64,000 nucleotides of DNA, taken from the NCBI GenBank assembly GCA_965277025.1, contig OZ255706.1, positions 3,596,001-3,660,000 of the forward strand. Direction: 5' to 3'. Origin of the DNA: Methylomarinum sp965277025 (GTDB lineage: Bacteria > Pseudomonadota > Gammaproteobacteria > Methylococcales > Methylomonadaceae). Shown in pieces: positions 1 to 8,942 of the stretch. The notes below the pieces were generated by a model. The model made no database searches. It was not told the DNA's origin and saw nothing but the letters and a program-made list of their open reading frames with translations. How positions within the stretch are numbered: the stretch's first letter is position 1; every line of letters starts with the position of its first letter. The translations under genes and the position numbers were made by a program.

Positions 1-925
1 GAAACTGGGTCTTTTGATCCTGCCAAGCGCCACCAAAATTACCGGCCAGATTAAAAAACTTTTTCAATGCTGGATAGCTATGCGCTGAAATAGCTTCATC
101 ATGAGTGTATACATCTACGCCAGTGCCTTCGGTCTGTACCAGTAAATCTTCGATATCACGCAAATCATGACCTGAAACCAGAATGCCAGGATTATTCCAG
201 CTATCCCGATAAACGGTTGTTGGTTCCGGCTCGCCAAATTGTTCGGCATTGGCGCGTTCCAAAGTGTGCATAGCCTCAAGCCCCAAACGGCCACTTTCCA
301 ACAGTTTACCGAAAACATGTTCCTGAGTGTTATCGTGTTTTAAGGTGAAATCCAGCGCCTCATACAAAAAAGCATATTGCTGATTATTTTCCACGCCGAG
401 TTCCAGGCTGTGGACATCCAAAGAAGCCAAGCCTTTAGCGGCATATAACAAACATTCCTGCAAAGCGTGGACATTCTCATCCAAGGCATATTCTTCCAGA
501 TAATAAAGTACGCCGACTTGTTCACCCTTTTCGGTAAAGGCTTTTTCATCAACTTGCTCGTATTGCCACTGTGCTTCTCCAGGCACTGCCTGATTAAAAT
601 CCTGGCCATGTTTTTCCTTGAAAACATGAAGAAACTGATTACGAATAGAATTACGTCGCCGCACAGCTTCGTCGATCAACTCAACAAAATCATTGGCGGA
701 AAAATTGACATTGGTGACCATGGAAAACAAGGCACTGGCCATGAAACGATCGGTTTTTCGGCTGACCAGATCAAATTCTGTCGCCCTGACCGCATAAAAC
801 GCCAGCCCTTTCAGGCTGTACATCAATAAATCCTGCAAGCTGGATATATTGGCTTTCTTGCCACAAATCCCGGCGGTATCGCAAACCTTGTTTTTTTTCG
901 CTTCCTGACAATGATAACAAAACAT
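1..925 (-). CDS. hcp: Hydroxylamine reductase / hybrid cluster protein, N-terminal part (cut by window edge)
   Basis: The open frame runs from an ATG at 925 leftwards to the window edge without a stop, giving about 308 residues of a family usually near 550. The start reads MFCYHCQEA, and a four-cysteine N-terminal cluster motif (C3, C6, C15, C21) is visible, as expected for the Fe-S cluster of class I/II hybrid cluster proteins. The family reduces hydroxylamine or nitric oxide in the cytoplasm and is linked to nitrosative stress, which is plausible in an ammonia-co-oxidising methanotroph (inference). The ATG lies only 22 bases after the metG stop on the same strand, so read-through from metG is likely unless a promoter lies inside metG. 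The hybrid-cluster ligands lie beyond the edge and cannot be checked. Confidence 0.9.
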   Translation of the reverse strand, partial: MFCYHCQEAKKNKVCDTAGICGKKANISSLQDLLMYSLKGLAFYAVRATEFDLVSRKTDRFMASALFSMVTNVNFSANDFVELIDEAVRRRNSIRNQFLHVFKEKHGQDFNQAVPGEAQWQYEQVDEKAFTEKGEQVGVLYYLEEYALDENVHALQECLLYAAKGLASLDVHSLELGVENNQQYAFLYEALDFTLKHDNTQEHVFGKLLESGRLGLEAMHTLERANAEQFGEPEPTTVYRDSWNNPGILVSGHDLRDIEDLLVQTEGTGVDVYTHDEAISAHSYPALKKFFNLAGNFGGAWQDQKTQF

Positions 926-947
926 GTTGACCTCGTAAGCCGCTGAT

Positions 948-2984
948 TTATTTGACCCGCATGCCGGGTTGAGCGCCCTGATCCGGGCTTAACAGCCACA
1001 GATCCTTGCCGCCAGCGCCAGATCCTGCCGCCAGCACCATGCCTTCCGACAAGCCGAAGCGCATTTTACGCGGCTTTAAATTAGCCACCACCACGGTCAG
1101 TTTACCTTCCAGGTCTTCGGGGGCATAAGCAGATTTAATGCCGGCAAAAACATTGCGGGTTTCATCGCCAATATCGACAGTCAGTTGCAATAATTTATCG
1201 GCCCCTTCTACATGCTCGGCCTTGATGATTTTGGCGATACGCAAATCTATTTTGGCAAAATCATCAAACTCGATAGTGTCTGCAATGGGTTCGTGCTGTT
1301 TGGGTTTGGGCTGCTCGGTTTTTTCCAGATTTTCTTTGGAGTCTTCGATAATCGCCGCAATTTTATCGGCATCGACCCTCGTCATCAGTGGTTTGAATTT
1401 ATTGATGGCGTGATTCAACAATGGCTCAGCATTGTCCGGCCAGGCTTGGGACTGAATATTCAAAAACTGTTCGGCATTGGCAGCCAATGCTGGAATGACC
1501 GGTTTCAAATAAGCGATCAGCAGACGAAACAGGTTAATGCCCATCGAACAGATATCATGTAGTTCAGCATCACGCCCCTCTTCCTTGGCGATAATCCAGG
1601 GTTTTTTCTCGTCGATATATTGATTGGCTTTGTCGGCCAACGCCATGATTTCACGCATCGCCTTGCTGAATTCGCGCTTTTCATACAAGTCGGCGATTTT
1701 TTCGTTGGCGTCGACAAACGCCTGAAACAAGTCAGGCTCGGCGCATTCGGCAGACAAGGTATTATCGAAACGCTTTTTAATAAAGCCAGAACAACGACTG
1801 GCGATATTGACCACTTTGCCCACCAGGTCGGAATTGACCCGCTGGGTGAAATCATCGAAATTCAAATCCAGATCATCGACGCCGGCTGTCAATTTGGCGG
1901 CAAAGTAGTAGCGCAGGTATTCCGGATTCAGATGATTTAAATAAGTGCGCGCCTTAATGAAAGTGCCACGCGACTTGGACATTTTTTCACCATTGACGGT
2001 CAGAAAACCATGCGCCCAAACCGCGCAGGGGGCTCTGAACCCTGCGCCATGCAACATGGCGGGCCAGAACAAGGCATGAAAATAAATAATATCCTTGCCG
2101 ATAAAATGATAAAGCTCGGCATCGCTGTTTTTACCCCAGTATTCGTCAAAATCCAGCCCTTTTAGTTCACACAGATTCTTGAAGCTGGCCATATAACCAA
2201 TCGGTGCATCCAGCCAGACATAAAAATATTTACCGGGCGCATCAGGAATTTCAAAACCAAAATACGGCGTATCACGGGAAATATCCCATTGCTGCAAACC
2301 ATTATCCAGCCATTCAGCCATTTTATTACGCACTTCAGGCTGCAGATGGCCCGGCTGATTGACCCACTCTTCCAGCATGGCGCTGAAATCATCCAGATTG
2401 AAGAAGAAATGTTCCGATTCTTTCTCGATAGGTTTTTCCCCCGACACTACCGAAACCGCATTTTTCAAATTGGTGGGTGAATAGGTCGCCCCGCAGGCTT
2501 CACAGCTGTCACCATATTGGTCTTTAGCACCGCATTTCGGGCAATCGCCCTTGATGAAGCGATCCGGCAGAAACATTTTCTTGACTGGATCATAGGCTTG
2601 AACAATAATGCGCCGGCTGATATGCCCGGCATCACGCAGCCGTGTGTAAATCAACTCGGAAAGGGTTTTGTTCTCAGCTGAATGGGTGCTGTGGTAATGA
2701 TCGAAAGCCACGCCAAATTCATCAAAATCAGCGCGATGTTCCTGTTCTACCTGAGCGATCAATTGTTCGGGCGTAATACCTTCCCGGTCAGCGCGCAACA
2801 TGATAGGCGTACCATGAGTATCATCGGCGCAAACATAATAACAACAGTTGCCCCGTTGTTTTTGAAAACGCACCCAGATATCGGTCTGGATATATTCGAC
2901 CAAATGCCCGAGATGAATCGGACCATTCGCATAAGGCAAGGCACTGGTAACGAGAATTTTTCGATCGGACGACATAGGACTCAC
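948..2984 (-). CDS. metG: Methionine--tRNA ligase
   Basis: This 678-residue protein charges tRNA(Met) with methionine in the cytoplasm. The class I signatures are clear: HLGH at residues 24-27 and KMSKS at 334-338. A zinc knuckle with cysteines at 148, 151, 161 and 164 sits in the connective peptide. The last hundred or so residues form an EMAP/Trbp111-like tRNA-binding OB fold (from about FDDFAKIDLRIAKI), as in the long homodimeric bacterial form. Residue 4 is also a methionine, so a start at 2975 is equally possible. The gene is followed after 22 bases by hcp on the same strand. Upstream lies about 630 bases of repeats without a gene. Confidence 0.97.
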   Translation of the reverse strand: MSPMSSDRKILVTSALPYANGPIHLGHLVEYIQTDIWVRFQKQRGNCCYYVCADDTHGTPIMLRADREGITPEQLIAQVEQEHRADFDEFGVAFDHYHSTHSAENKTLSELIYTRLRDAGHISRRIIVQAYDPVKKMFLPDRFIKGDCPKCGAKDQYGDSCEACGATYSPTNLKNAVSVVSGEKPIEKESEHFFFNLDDFSAMLEEWVNQPGHLQPEVRNKMAEWLDNGLQQWDISRDTPYFGFEIPDAPGKYFYVWLDAPIGYMASFKNLCELKGLDFDEYWGKNSDAELYHFIGKDIIYFHALFWPAMLHGAGFRAPCAVWAHGFLTVNGEKMSKSRGTFIKARTYLNHLNPEYLRYYFAAKLTAGVDDLDLNFDDFTQRVNSDLVGKVVNIASRCSGFIKKRFDNTLSAECAEPDLFQAFVDANEKIADLYEKREFSKAMREIMALADKANQYIDEKKPWIIAKEEGRDAELHDICSMGINLFRLLIAYLKPVIPALAANAEQFLNIQSQAWPDNAEPLLNHAINKFKPLMTRVDADKIAAIIEDSKENLEKTEQPKPKQHEPIADTIEFDDFAKIDLRIAKIIKAEHVEGADKLLQLTVDIGDETRNVFAGIKSAYAPEDLEGKLTVVVANLKPRKMRFGLSEGMVLAAGSGAGGKDLWLLSPDQGAQPGMRVK

Positions 2985-3089
2985 AATCCACGCAACAAAA
3001 ATAAACCGGCTATTATGCCATATAACGGTAAGATTTTCATCTATCCCCTCCCCTACAGCATAACTATCTACACATCGTTTTCATCGCAC

Positions 3090-3150
3090 CCATGCTCCTG
3101 CGTGGGTGCGTTAAAACTGCACGCTCTACGTTCTTAAAGCGCCAAAACAA
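3090..3150. repeat. Dispersed repeat, copy also at 52733-52795
   Basis: The stretch from the words 'gctcctgcgtgggtgcg' to 'gcgccaaaacaaag' recurs in inverted orientation at about 52733-52795 with a few mismatches. It is non-coding. It lies in the 628-base gap between metG and the exported protein gene at 3613, which otherwise holds only the hairpin repeats listed next. Confidence 0.6.
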
Positions 3151-3165
3151 AGAATTTTTTGCTTA

Positions 3166-3194
3166 GGGAAGCGCTGATTAAATCAGCGCTTCCC
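3166..3194. repeat. Perfect palindromic repeat (GGAAGYRCTGATT family)
   Basis: Two 14-base arms (3166-3179 and 3181-3194) are exact reverse complements around a single A. Related hairpins occur at 4308-4338, 35895-35938 and 39371-39399, all in intergenic DNA. This resembles a REP-type palindromic unit and may also end transcription, although no T-run follows directly. Confidence 0.7.
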
Positions 3195-3196
3195 GC

Positions 3197-3237
3197 GACA
3201 CAGGGATGTGTCGTCAAAATAGATAGCTGCAAGCTAT
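3197..3237. repeat. Double-hairpin dispersed repeat
   Basis: It contains GACACA-GGGA-TGTGTC followed by ATAGCT-GCA-AGCTAT, two small perfect hairpins about ten bases apart. The same pair occurs in inverted orientation at 29330-29370, downstream of mutS, with near identity including the spacer. Confidence 0.7.
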
Positions 3238-3418
3238 TGATTTTGTAAGCAAAGCAGAAATCATTGTCCGTTTTGCGGGCGCTGACAAATCATGGATAAT
3301 TTGTTCAGCGTTTTCTTAGAGAACCCAAGTCCAGCATGAGTTAACTGTGTAAGAAGCTCCTGGTTCACGAAAACCCCGTTTCCAGGCCAAACCCTGTCCA
3401 GTTTATCTTGATACTGCC

Positions 3419-3474
3419 TTGTTGAAGCGGAGCTTCTGGATCAGGGTTCCCCAAGCGGGAGCTTGGGAACCAGC
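3419..3474. repeat. Dispersed repeat 'GGGTTCCCAAGCGGGAGCTT' family, copy 1
   Basis: A 56-base unit contains nested inverted repeats (GGAGCTTC-type and GGTTCCC...GGGAACC). Further copies lie at 52642-52699 (inverted) and 59108-59164. It is non-coding and lies about 140 bases upstream of the exported protein gene. Confidence 0.7.
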
Positions 3475-3612
3475 AAACAGTAAAATTTTCATCTACCCCC
3501 CCTACTGCCAAAAACGAACTTTTATCAGCGTCGTTATTTGGATAGAGCCAACCATCAGTTGCCTGATAAGCTGTCCCGCAACACTGTAATCTGCTTTTAA
3601 AGAGGAAATATC

Positions 3613-4305
3613 ATGCAAACCACAATCAAAATTTTATTCGGTTTTTTAACCCTTTTTTCATTGAATTCGGTTTTTGCTTCGACTTATATTGATACTTTTA
3701 ATGATTTGAATTCACAAATAGCGACACCTGGTTCCCCTTCGACGGTAGCCACCAGCAACGCTATTGGCGGGTACCGAACAATTGAAATTTCGAAGACGGG
3801 ACCACTTGGCGCCTCAGCATACGTGGGAAGTGGTTTTTTCGCTCATAGCGCAGATGCGTTGACTTCTGCACAAAGCAAAATAACCTGGGACGCCAATGGC
3901 GCGGGATTAGGTTTGAACTTGATGACGCCTAACGACACCCTGGACTTTGCTGGTTCATCCTGCTTTGAATGTTTTGTCATTGATGTCGTCAGTATTGATC
4001 AAGGCAATGTCAACCTGACATTTGAGTTGTTTGATGGGTCAAATCAGTCCTCATTTACTGCACCAGGGGTTGGATTGGGGATCAATGAATTCTCGTTTAG
4101 TTTATTTTCAGGCGTTAACCTGAATGATATTTTTTCCATTGCATTGATTGTTGATAGCGGTGTAGCCAGTGATTTAGTTTTGGATTTTGAGGGATTCACC
4201 GGTTCAGCTCCCGTTGGCGCAAACCCAGTTCCTGCTCCAGCAGCAATATGGATGATGCTGACTGGGTTATTGATGTTGTCTCGTCGCTCAACAAAACGCC
4301 ATTAA
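3613..4305 (+). CDS. Exported protein with VPxPA-type PEP-CTERM-like sorting tail
   Basis: This 230-residue protein has an N-terminal signal peptide of about 22 residues ending ...SVFA. Its C-terminal tail contains VPAPAAIWMMLTGLL followed by the basic SRRSTKRH. That is the motif, membrane helix and positive cluster of the VPLPA/PEP-CTERM class, which is processed by exosortases in exopolysaccharide-making proteobacteria. The middle is Ser/Gly/Asp-rich and beta-like, with two cysteines (CFEC). Its function is unknown, but surface or matrix anchoring is inferred. A ribosome binding site AGAGGAAA precedes the ATG. No exosortase gene is in the window. The gene is convergent with the araC-type gene. 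Confidence 0.85.
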   Translation: MQTTIKILFGFLTLFSLNSVFASTYIDTFNDLNSQIATPGSPSTVATSNAIGGYRTIEISKTGPLGASAYVGSGFFAHSADALTSAQSKITWDANGAGLGLNLMTPNDTLDFAGSSCFECFVIDVVSIDQGNVNLTFELFDGSNQSSFTAPGVGLGINEFSFSLFSGVNLNDIFSIALIVDSGVASDLVLDFEGFTGSAPVGANPVPAPAAIWMMLTGLLMLSRRSTKRH

Positions 4306-4311
4306 GGAAAT

Positions 4312-4337
4312 ACTGATAAACCATCCATGATTTATCA
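4312..4337 (+). terminator. Hairpin after the VPxPA-CTERM gene
   Basis: CTGATAAA and TTTATCAG form an 8-base stem around a ten-base loop, starting 7 bases after the stop codon at 4305. No strong T-run follows, so it may be a repeat (see the GGAAGYRCTGATT family) rather than a true Rho-independent terminator. Confidence 0.4.
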
Positions 4338-4465
4338 GCACCCGCAAAGCGGGAATGCGATTCCCACTTTGCTAACACAATCAATGGCTTGCCTCCATCA
4401 TTTTATGGCGGCGCATCCTTGTAGCGCTTCGAGTCGCAAATTAATCAGTGAACATTTAAGAACAC

Positions 4466-5308
4466 TCAGACATTTTTCCTTGCGTTGGCAAGTGTTTCAG
4501 AAGGATTTTCGCCAAACCTTTTCTTATATTGTTTGGCGAACCGACTGGGGTGCAAATAACCCAACTCCATCGCAACATCCAAGACTGTCATGGATTCCGT
4601 AGGCGTTGTCAACATTTGATGGGCTTTATCCAGTCTTTTTTGCATCAATGCATCCATGGGCGTGCATTGACGATATTGTCGAAAAGCTTTTTGAATGGAA
4701 CGGACGCTGACGCCCGCTACTGACGCCAAATCATCGAGCGAAATTGTGTTGTTCAAATTTTTATCCATCCAGGCTTCAAGTTCGGAAAACCAGTTCCGCT
4801 TGATTTCATAATCCTCAGGACGAGTCACCTGACGCCTGTCCAGATTATCGATGATCAATTCCAGCAATGCATTTTCAATATGCGCCCAGCTTTCAATCTC
4901 ATTCTGGGAAGTTGAATCGGAATATTGTTGAATCAACCATAACACCAGTGAATGCAACAAAACTTTATCTTCAATTACGGCCATCCAGGGAATTGACGAA
5001 TAATGCTTGCCATAACGTTTCTTCAAATGTTGTTGCAACTTTTTTTCATCAAAACTGATAAAAACAACGCGAATACAGGACGGGTGAATCGATGAGTTGT
5101 CGTGATCAGTCAATAACGCACACTGCCCTTCTACCTCAAGGACTGAATTGTCATCTAGCTGAATCGAATATTGATACCATTGACGCGCGATCTCTGTATA
5201 GAAAATATCGACAGGCAAATCACTGTTGACATACTGAATAAACAGCTTATTTAATTTTATTTGCTCAACAGCAAAAGAAGGCTGATTTGTCGTAACAGGG
5301 CAAGACAT
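4466..5308 (-). CDS. AraC/XylS-family transcriptional regulator
   Basis: This 280-residue cytoplasmic DNA-binding protein has a C-terminal pair of helix-turn-helix motifs from about residue 175 (ISLDDLASVAGVSVRSIQKAF, then VLDVAMELGYLHPSRFAKQY), the AraC family hallmark. The N-terminal about 160 residues form a cupin-like or AraC-binding effector region that I cannot assign to a ligand. It is transcribed towards the VPxPA-CTERM gene, and its start is 61 bases from the 3' end of yigZ on the same strand. The target genes are unknown. Confidence 0.85.
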   Translation of the reverse strand: MSCPVTTNQPSFAVEQIKLNKLFIQYVNSDLPVDIFYTEIARQWYQYSIQLDDNSVLEVEGQCALLTDHDNSSIHPSCIRVVFISFDEKKLQQHLKKRYGKHYSSIPWMAVIEDKVLLHSLVLWLIQQYSDSTSQNEIESWAHIENALLELIIDNLDRRQVTRPEDYEIKRNWFSELEAWMDKNLNNTISLDDLASVAGVSVRSIQKAFRQYRQCTPMDALMQKRLDKAHQMLTTPTESMTVLDVAMELGYLHPSRFAKQYKKRFGENPSETLANARKNV

Positions 5309-5369
5309 GAAGTCACCAGAAATTAATCCGCTAAAGTCATTTCAGAGTAGTGGAAAATGCTCTGCTTGC

Positions 5370-5948
5370 CTACTTCCTGACTTGGTATTGTTGAATCAGC
5401 TCACAAATTTGCGCGAAATGTTCTTCTGGCAAGGCAATCTGACAGCTTACTTTTTCACCGAACTGCTGATCGATGATCTGGCCATTAAACTGCTTGAGTT
5501 GATATTCTAGTTGCTGCAGTTGGCTGTAATCGATCGTCAAAACCATTTCCGCCATCGGAACATGATCGATAATCTCAGCCCTTTCGATCACGCTTCTGGC
5601 GCAATTGCCATAAGCGCGCGTCAAACCGCCTGCGCCCAGTTTGACGCCGCCGAAATAACGCACCACAATCAACAATGCATTGACCAGCCGTTTGCCTTCC
5701 AGGTGTTGATAAATTGGCTTTCCCGCCGTTCCCGAAGGCTCGCCGGCATCATGAAAGCGGCACACCAGACCTTTCTCCGTTTGAATACGGTAGGCATAAA
5801 CAATATGACTGGCGTCAGGATAAGACTGCTGCTGGCTGGCCAATATTCGTCTGGCCTCAGGCTCAGTGGTGCAAGGAAACAACAGACCGATAAAACGGGA
5901 TTTTTTGATTATTTCTTCCGTCTGCACCGGCTGTGTAACAATTCGCAT
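5370..5948 (-). CDS. yigZ: YigZ / IMPACT (UPF0029) family protein
   Basis: The 192-residue length matches the family, and two diagnostic motifs are present: GEPSGTAGKP at about residue 68 and VVRYFGGVKLGAGGLTRAY at about 95. Family members have an N-terminal ribosomal-protein-S5-like fold and a C-terminal ferredoxin-like domain, and they bind translation components. The exact biochemical role in bacteria is unsettled. The gene stands alone, with a 434-base non-coding stretch upstream. Confidence 0.9.
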   Translation of the reverse strand: MRIVTQPVQTEEIIKKSRFIGLLFPCTTEPEARRILASQQQSYPDASHIVYAYRIQTEKGLVCRFHDAGEPSGTAGKPIYQHLEGKRLVNALLIVVRYFGGVKLGAGGLTRAYGNCARSVIERAEIIDHVPMAEMVLTIDYSQLQQLEYQLKQFNGQIIDQQFGEKVSCQIALPEEHFAQICELIQQYQVRK

Positions 5949-6114
5949 ATTCGCTAACCCAGCCTTGTCATTGTTGAACCATACATTTATAAGCTATTGA
6001 TTATTAATAATTGATGTTACGCATAAATTATCGACACCCAGGTTTAATTGAGAGCGGTAGAAATTTCCATGTAAAGAACAATTGTCGCTCGCCTACAAAA
6101 GAGAGGACGTTTGT

Positions 6115-6207
6115 GTAGGGCGGTTTCGCGCCAGCAAACCGCCATAAAACGTCAACAATCACGCTCGCCTCAAAACGGTGGATTGCCTGACGGCGAATCC
6201 ACCCTAC
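6115..6207. repeat. Composite palindromic repeat (three-stem), copy 1
   Basis: The 93-base unit starts GTAGGG and ends CCCTAC. Inside lie GGCGGTTT...AAACCGCC and GGTGGATT...AATCCACC, so the RNA or single strand can fold as two hairpins on a common outer stem. Full copies occur at 8943-9036 and 52882-52974 (inverted), and half copies at 29408-29434 and about 11705-11739. It lies in the 434-base gap 5949-6382, which holds no gene. Confidence 0.8.
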
Positions 6208-6382
6208 CCATGACACTTATTTATCCGTTGGTATCCAATTCTCCAGCTCAATGGTAACATCCGTTAACAATTAAAAAACCGCTCAGTTTTTAAGTATGCC
6301 GTGCGATAAAGCAATTTATACCATATAGGTTGTTCCAAAAGTTTTTGCACCTTGCCTCCTTCTCCAGAGGGATAAGTCTGGG

Positions 6383-7123
6383 CTAAAGCAATTGTGCAAT
6401 CGCCGGGTTGTGCGCCATGAGTTCTTGCCGGAAGTCCTCAATTTCGCTTTCCTGCTGGCGCTGCCCGGCTGTTAATGGAATCCTGACTTCTGAGACCACT
6501 TGCATCGGCGGCCTTGATAAAAACACAATGCGATCGGCCAACGCGATCGCTTCGCGCAGATCATGCGTGACAAACAAAACCGTATGCGGACGTTGCCGCC
6601 ATAATTTCATCAATAATTCCCGTACCCGTCTCGCCGTCAGCGCATCCAGCGAGACAAACGGCTCATCCATCAACAACAGATCCGGCTGTATGGCGAAGGC
6701 GCGCAAAATAGCGACACGCCGGCTCATTCCCAGCGACAAATGCTGCGGGTAGGCTTGTTGCACCCGCGTCAATTCCATAATTTCCAGCAGATCATTCAAC
6801 ACATCGTCATCAATTTTGTCCTGGCAGGCCAGCTCGATATTTTCGCGCACCGTACGCCAGGGTAACAGCCTAGGATTCTGAAATACATAGCCAATTTTGG
6901 CCGATTGTTTGGCGGACAGACTGATATGCCCGTCAAAATCACTGTCTAAACCTGCGATAACATTCAGCAAAGTGGTCTTTCCGCAGCCAGAAGGCCCTAC
7001 CAGACAGACAAATTCATGATCGGCCACCGTAAAGCTGAGATTGGCGATGGCCTGATGAAAATAGCCAGGGTGATTTTTATCCGGATAGGTTTTGTCTTTA
7101 ATGTGAATTTCGATATCACTCAT
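6383..7123 (-). CDS. ABC importer ATPase (SsuB/TauB-like)
   Basis: This 246-residue cytoplasmic ATPase energises the importer formed with the next two genes. Walker A GPSGCGKTT, Walker B LLLMDEPF and the H-loop region VLFVTHD are present. The signature reads LSLGMSRR instead of the usual LSGGM or LSGGQ. I chose the ATG at 7123 because it forms an ATGA overlap with the permease stop (7120-7122). A start at 7132 would add three residues. The family serves nitrate, sulfonate, taurine or thiamine-precursor uptake, and the substrate is not deducible here. Confidence 0.85.
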   Translation of the reverse strand: MSDIEIHIKDKTYPDKNHPGYFHQAIANLSFTVADHEFVCLVGPSGCGKTTLLNVIAGLDSDFDGHISLSAKQSAKIGYVFQNPRLLPWRTVRENIELACQDKIDDDVLNDLLEIMELTRVQQAYPQHLSLGMSRRVAILRAFAIQPDLLLMDEPFVSLDALTARRVRELLMKLWRQRPHTVLFVTHDLREAIALADRIVFLSRPPMQVVSEVRIPLTAGQRQQESEIEDFRQELMAHNPAIAQLL

Positions 7124-7875
7124 CGACGCCACCCCAGCGCTTTTTTATCCAGCGGTTTTAACAGCAAGCCTTCAATCAACTGAATCACCGCGACAAAGGC
7201 GATGGTGTAAGCCAAAATACTGGCCACATCAAATAACTGGAAGAAAATATGTAATTGATAACCCATGCCGTCACTGCGCCCCAACAGCTCGACCACCAGA
7301 ATGATTTTCCACACCAGGGCGATTCCGGAGCGGGTCGCCGCCATGACAAAGGGATGCAGCTGCGGCCAAATAACATGCAACAGGATTTCACGCCGACTAA
7401 AGCGAAAGCTCTGCGCCATTTCCAAAAGATCCTTGTCCAGCGCCCGGGCGCCTTCTCGAATGGTCACCACCACATTGGGCAGTTTGTTGATCACCACGGC
7501 AGCGATGGCGGCCGATTCCACCAGGCCAAACCAGACATAACACAGAATAATCGTCACCAGCGCCGGAATATTCAGAAAAATCACCAGCCATTGATCAAAA
7601 AACGCATTCAGCGCAGGATGGCGTCCCAAAACAACACCGAAAACGCAACCTGCGATCATGGCGATCGAAAAGCTGACCAGCAAACGCCATAGCGTAATGC
7701 CTAAATGATGCGGCAACTCGCCCGATACTATCGCCTGCCAGAATACCTTGAAAACAGTCAACACATCCGGCAAAACCGGGCTGTCCAGCCACATCGCCAG
7801 GCCCTGCCAGGCGGCGACAAACAAAATCAGCGACCAGGCCGACAAAAACCGGGCGGAAAACAGTTGCTTCAGCAT
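7120..7875 (-). CDS. ABC importer permease (SsuC/TauC-like)
   Basis: A roughly 251-residue inner-membrane protein has about six hydrophobic helices and a binding-protein-dependent permease domain, with the EAA-like loop near EGARALDKDLLEMAQSF. The frame is open further upstream to 7959, but the start at 7875 is preferred because its ATG shares one base with the TGA of the binding-protein gene (TGATG), a typical coupling arrangement. It is followed by an ATGA overlap with the ATPase gene. Confidence 0.85.
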   Translation of the reverse strand: MLKQLFSARFLSAWSLILFVAAWQGLAMWLDSPVLPDVLTVFKVFWQAIVSGELPHHLGITLWRLLVSFSIAMIAGCVFGVVLGRHPALNAFFDQWLVIFLNIPALVTIILCYVWFGLVESAAIAAVVINKLPNVVVTIREGARALDKDLLEMAQSFRFSRREILLHVIWPQLHPFVMAATRSGIALVWKIILVVELLGRSDGMGYQLHIFFQLFDVASILAYTIAFVAVIQLIEGLLLKPLDKKALGWRR

Positions 7876-8849
7876 CAATGGAACAGATACCAGAATGTTC
7901 CTGGCTGAATGTGTTCGGATGTCCCGGTCAATTTGTTGGCGCTCAGTTTTCGCAGCCACTGATAGACTTTTTCCGCCGCCAGCTGTTTATCGGCTGACCA
8001 GTTTTTAATTCTGCCCTGGCAATAGCGTTCTCTCAACAGGCTTTGCTCTGCAGCAGATTGCGCCTTCACCAACGGCAAAACCGCCTGCCAGGCCGCTTCT
8101 GTCTCGCAGAGCTGATTGCGGGCCGAAGCCACATCCTTAAAAAACTGTTCAATGGCGGCTCGATGCCGCTCAGCCCAGCTGCGTTTAAACACATAACCCA
8201 GCATGGGCAAGCGTTGTTTCACCCCCAGTTTCTTTAGAATCTGCTGACCATCCAGCAATTGGCGGAAACCTTTGCCCTGCAGCCGGGCGGCAAAATGCCA
8301 GTAAGTCAGCACCGCATCGAGCCGGCCTTGTAATAATTGTTGATTCAACAATGGCGGCGCACCATAAACCTTGTTGACCAACCGATTCAAATCCAGATTT
8401 TCAGCCTGCCCCAAAGCCTGCAGCAGTAACCAGTTTTTATCCACTTCGCCGCCGGCGATACCGAGTTTTTTACCGCTTAAATCAATCAAATCCTTGATAG
8501 CGCTGTTGTTGGCTACCACCAGCCCCCCAGACGTTTCTGAATAAGGATAAAAGGTAAAATCAGCCCCCTGGCTGCGCAAACGCGACACCCAAATCCAATC
8601 GCCGACAATCATATCGACTGATCCTGCCTGCAAGGCGATTTTGCCCGATTGCGGCGTCGCCAGTGGCATAATATCCAGTTGATAAGGCGCCTGTTCAAGC
8701 ATCCCAGCATTCTTCAGCGCCGCAAGCTCCCAATTGACCGTGCCAAAGGCCAATATGCCCAAGCGGATACGCAGTTTTTCATTGGCGGAAAGTGTAAAAC
8801 TACTGCTAATTAGAGCGAACAATAAGAATAAGAGTGGTTTCTTCATCAT
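7875..8849 (-). CDS. Periplasmic substrate-binding protein of the ABC importer (NMT1/SsuA-like)
   Basis: The 324-residue protein has a signal peptide (MMKKPLLFLLFALISSSFTLSA) and a type 2 periplasmic binding fold recognisable by LGILAFGTVNWELAALK, DMIVGDWIWVSRL and the hinge region LSGKKLGIAGG. It would deliver a small anion or pyrimidine to the coupled permease. The GDWIWVSR motif is not one that I can tie to a known substrate. It is the first gene of a three-gene operon with one-base and four-base overlaps. Upstream lies a composite palindromic repeat, so the promoter is presumably within 8850-8942. Confidence 0.8.
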   Translation of the reverse strand: MMKKPLLFLLFALISSSFTLSANEKLRIRLGILAFGTVNWELAALKNAGMLEQAPYQLDIMPLATPQSGKIALQAGSVDMIVGDWIWVSRLRSQGADFTFYPYSETSGGLVVANNSAIKDLIDLSGKKLGIAGGEVDKNWLLLQALGQAENLDLNRLVNKVYGAPPLLNQQLLQGRLDAVLTYWHFAARLQGKGFRQLLDGQQILKKLGVKQRLPMLGYVFKRSWAERHRAAIEQFFKDVASARNQLCETEAAWQAVLPLVKAQSAAEQSLLRERYCQGRIKNWSADKQLAAEKVYQWLRKLSANKLTGTSEHIQPGTFWYLFH

Positions 8850-8942
8850 GTTTTAAAGTACGCAGGATTGTTTCACGACAAAAGCGTCATTACATCTTGA
8901 ATTATACCAGCATACCGTCGGAATGCCTGCGGCAATACTATT

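Noticed and set aside
3060..3600. Possible CRISPR or tandem array in the repeat-rich gap after metG
   Set aside because: The repeats are different from each other, each occurs once here, and no regular spacer pattern exists.
6028..6216. 62-residue minus-strand frame upstream of the ABC ATPase gene
   Set aside because: It is produced by translating the composite palindromic repeat and has no independent support.
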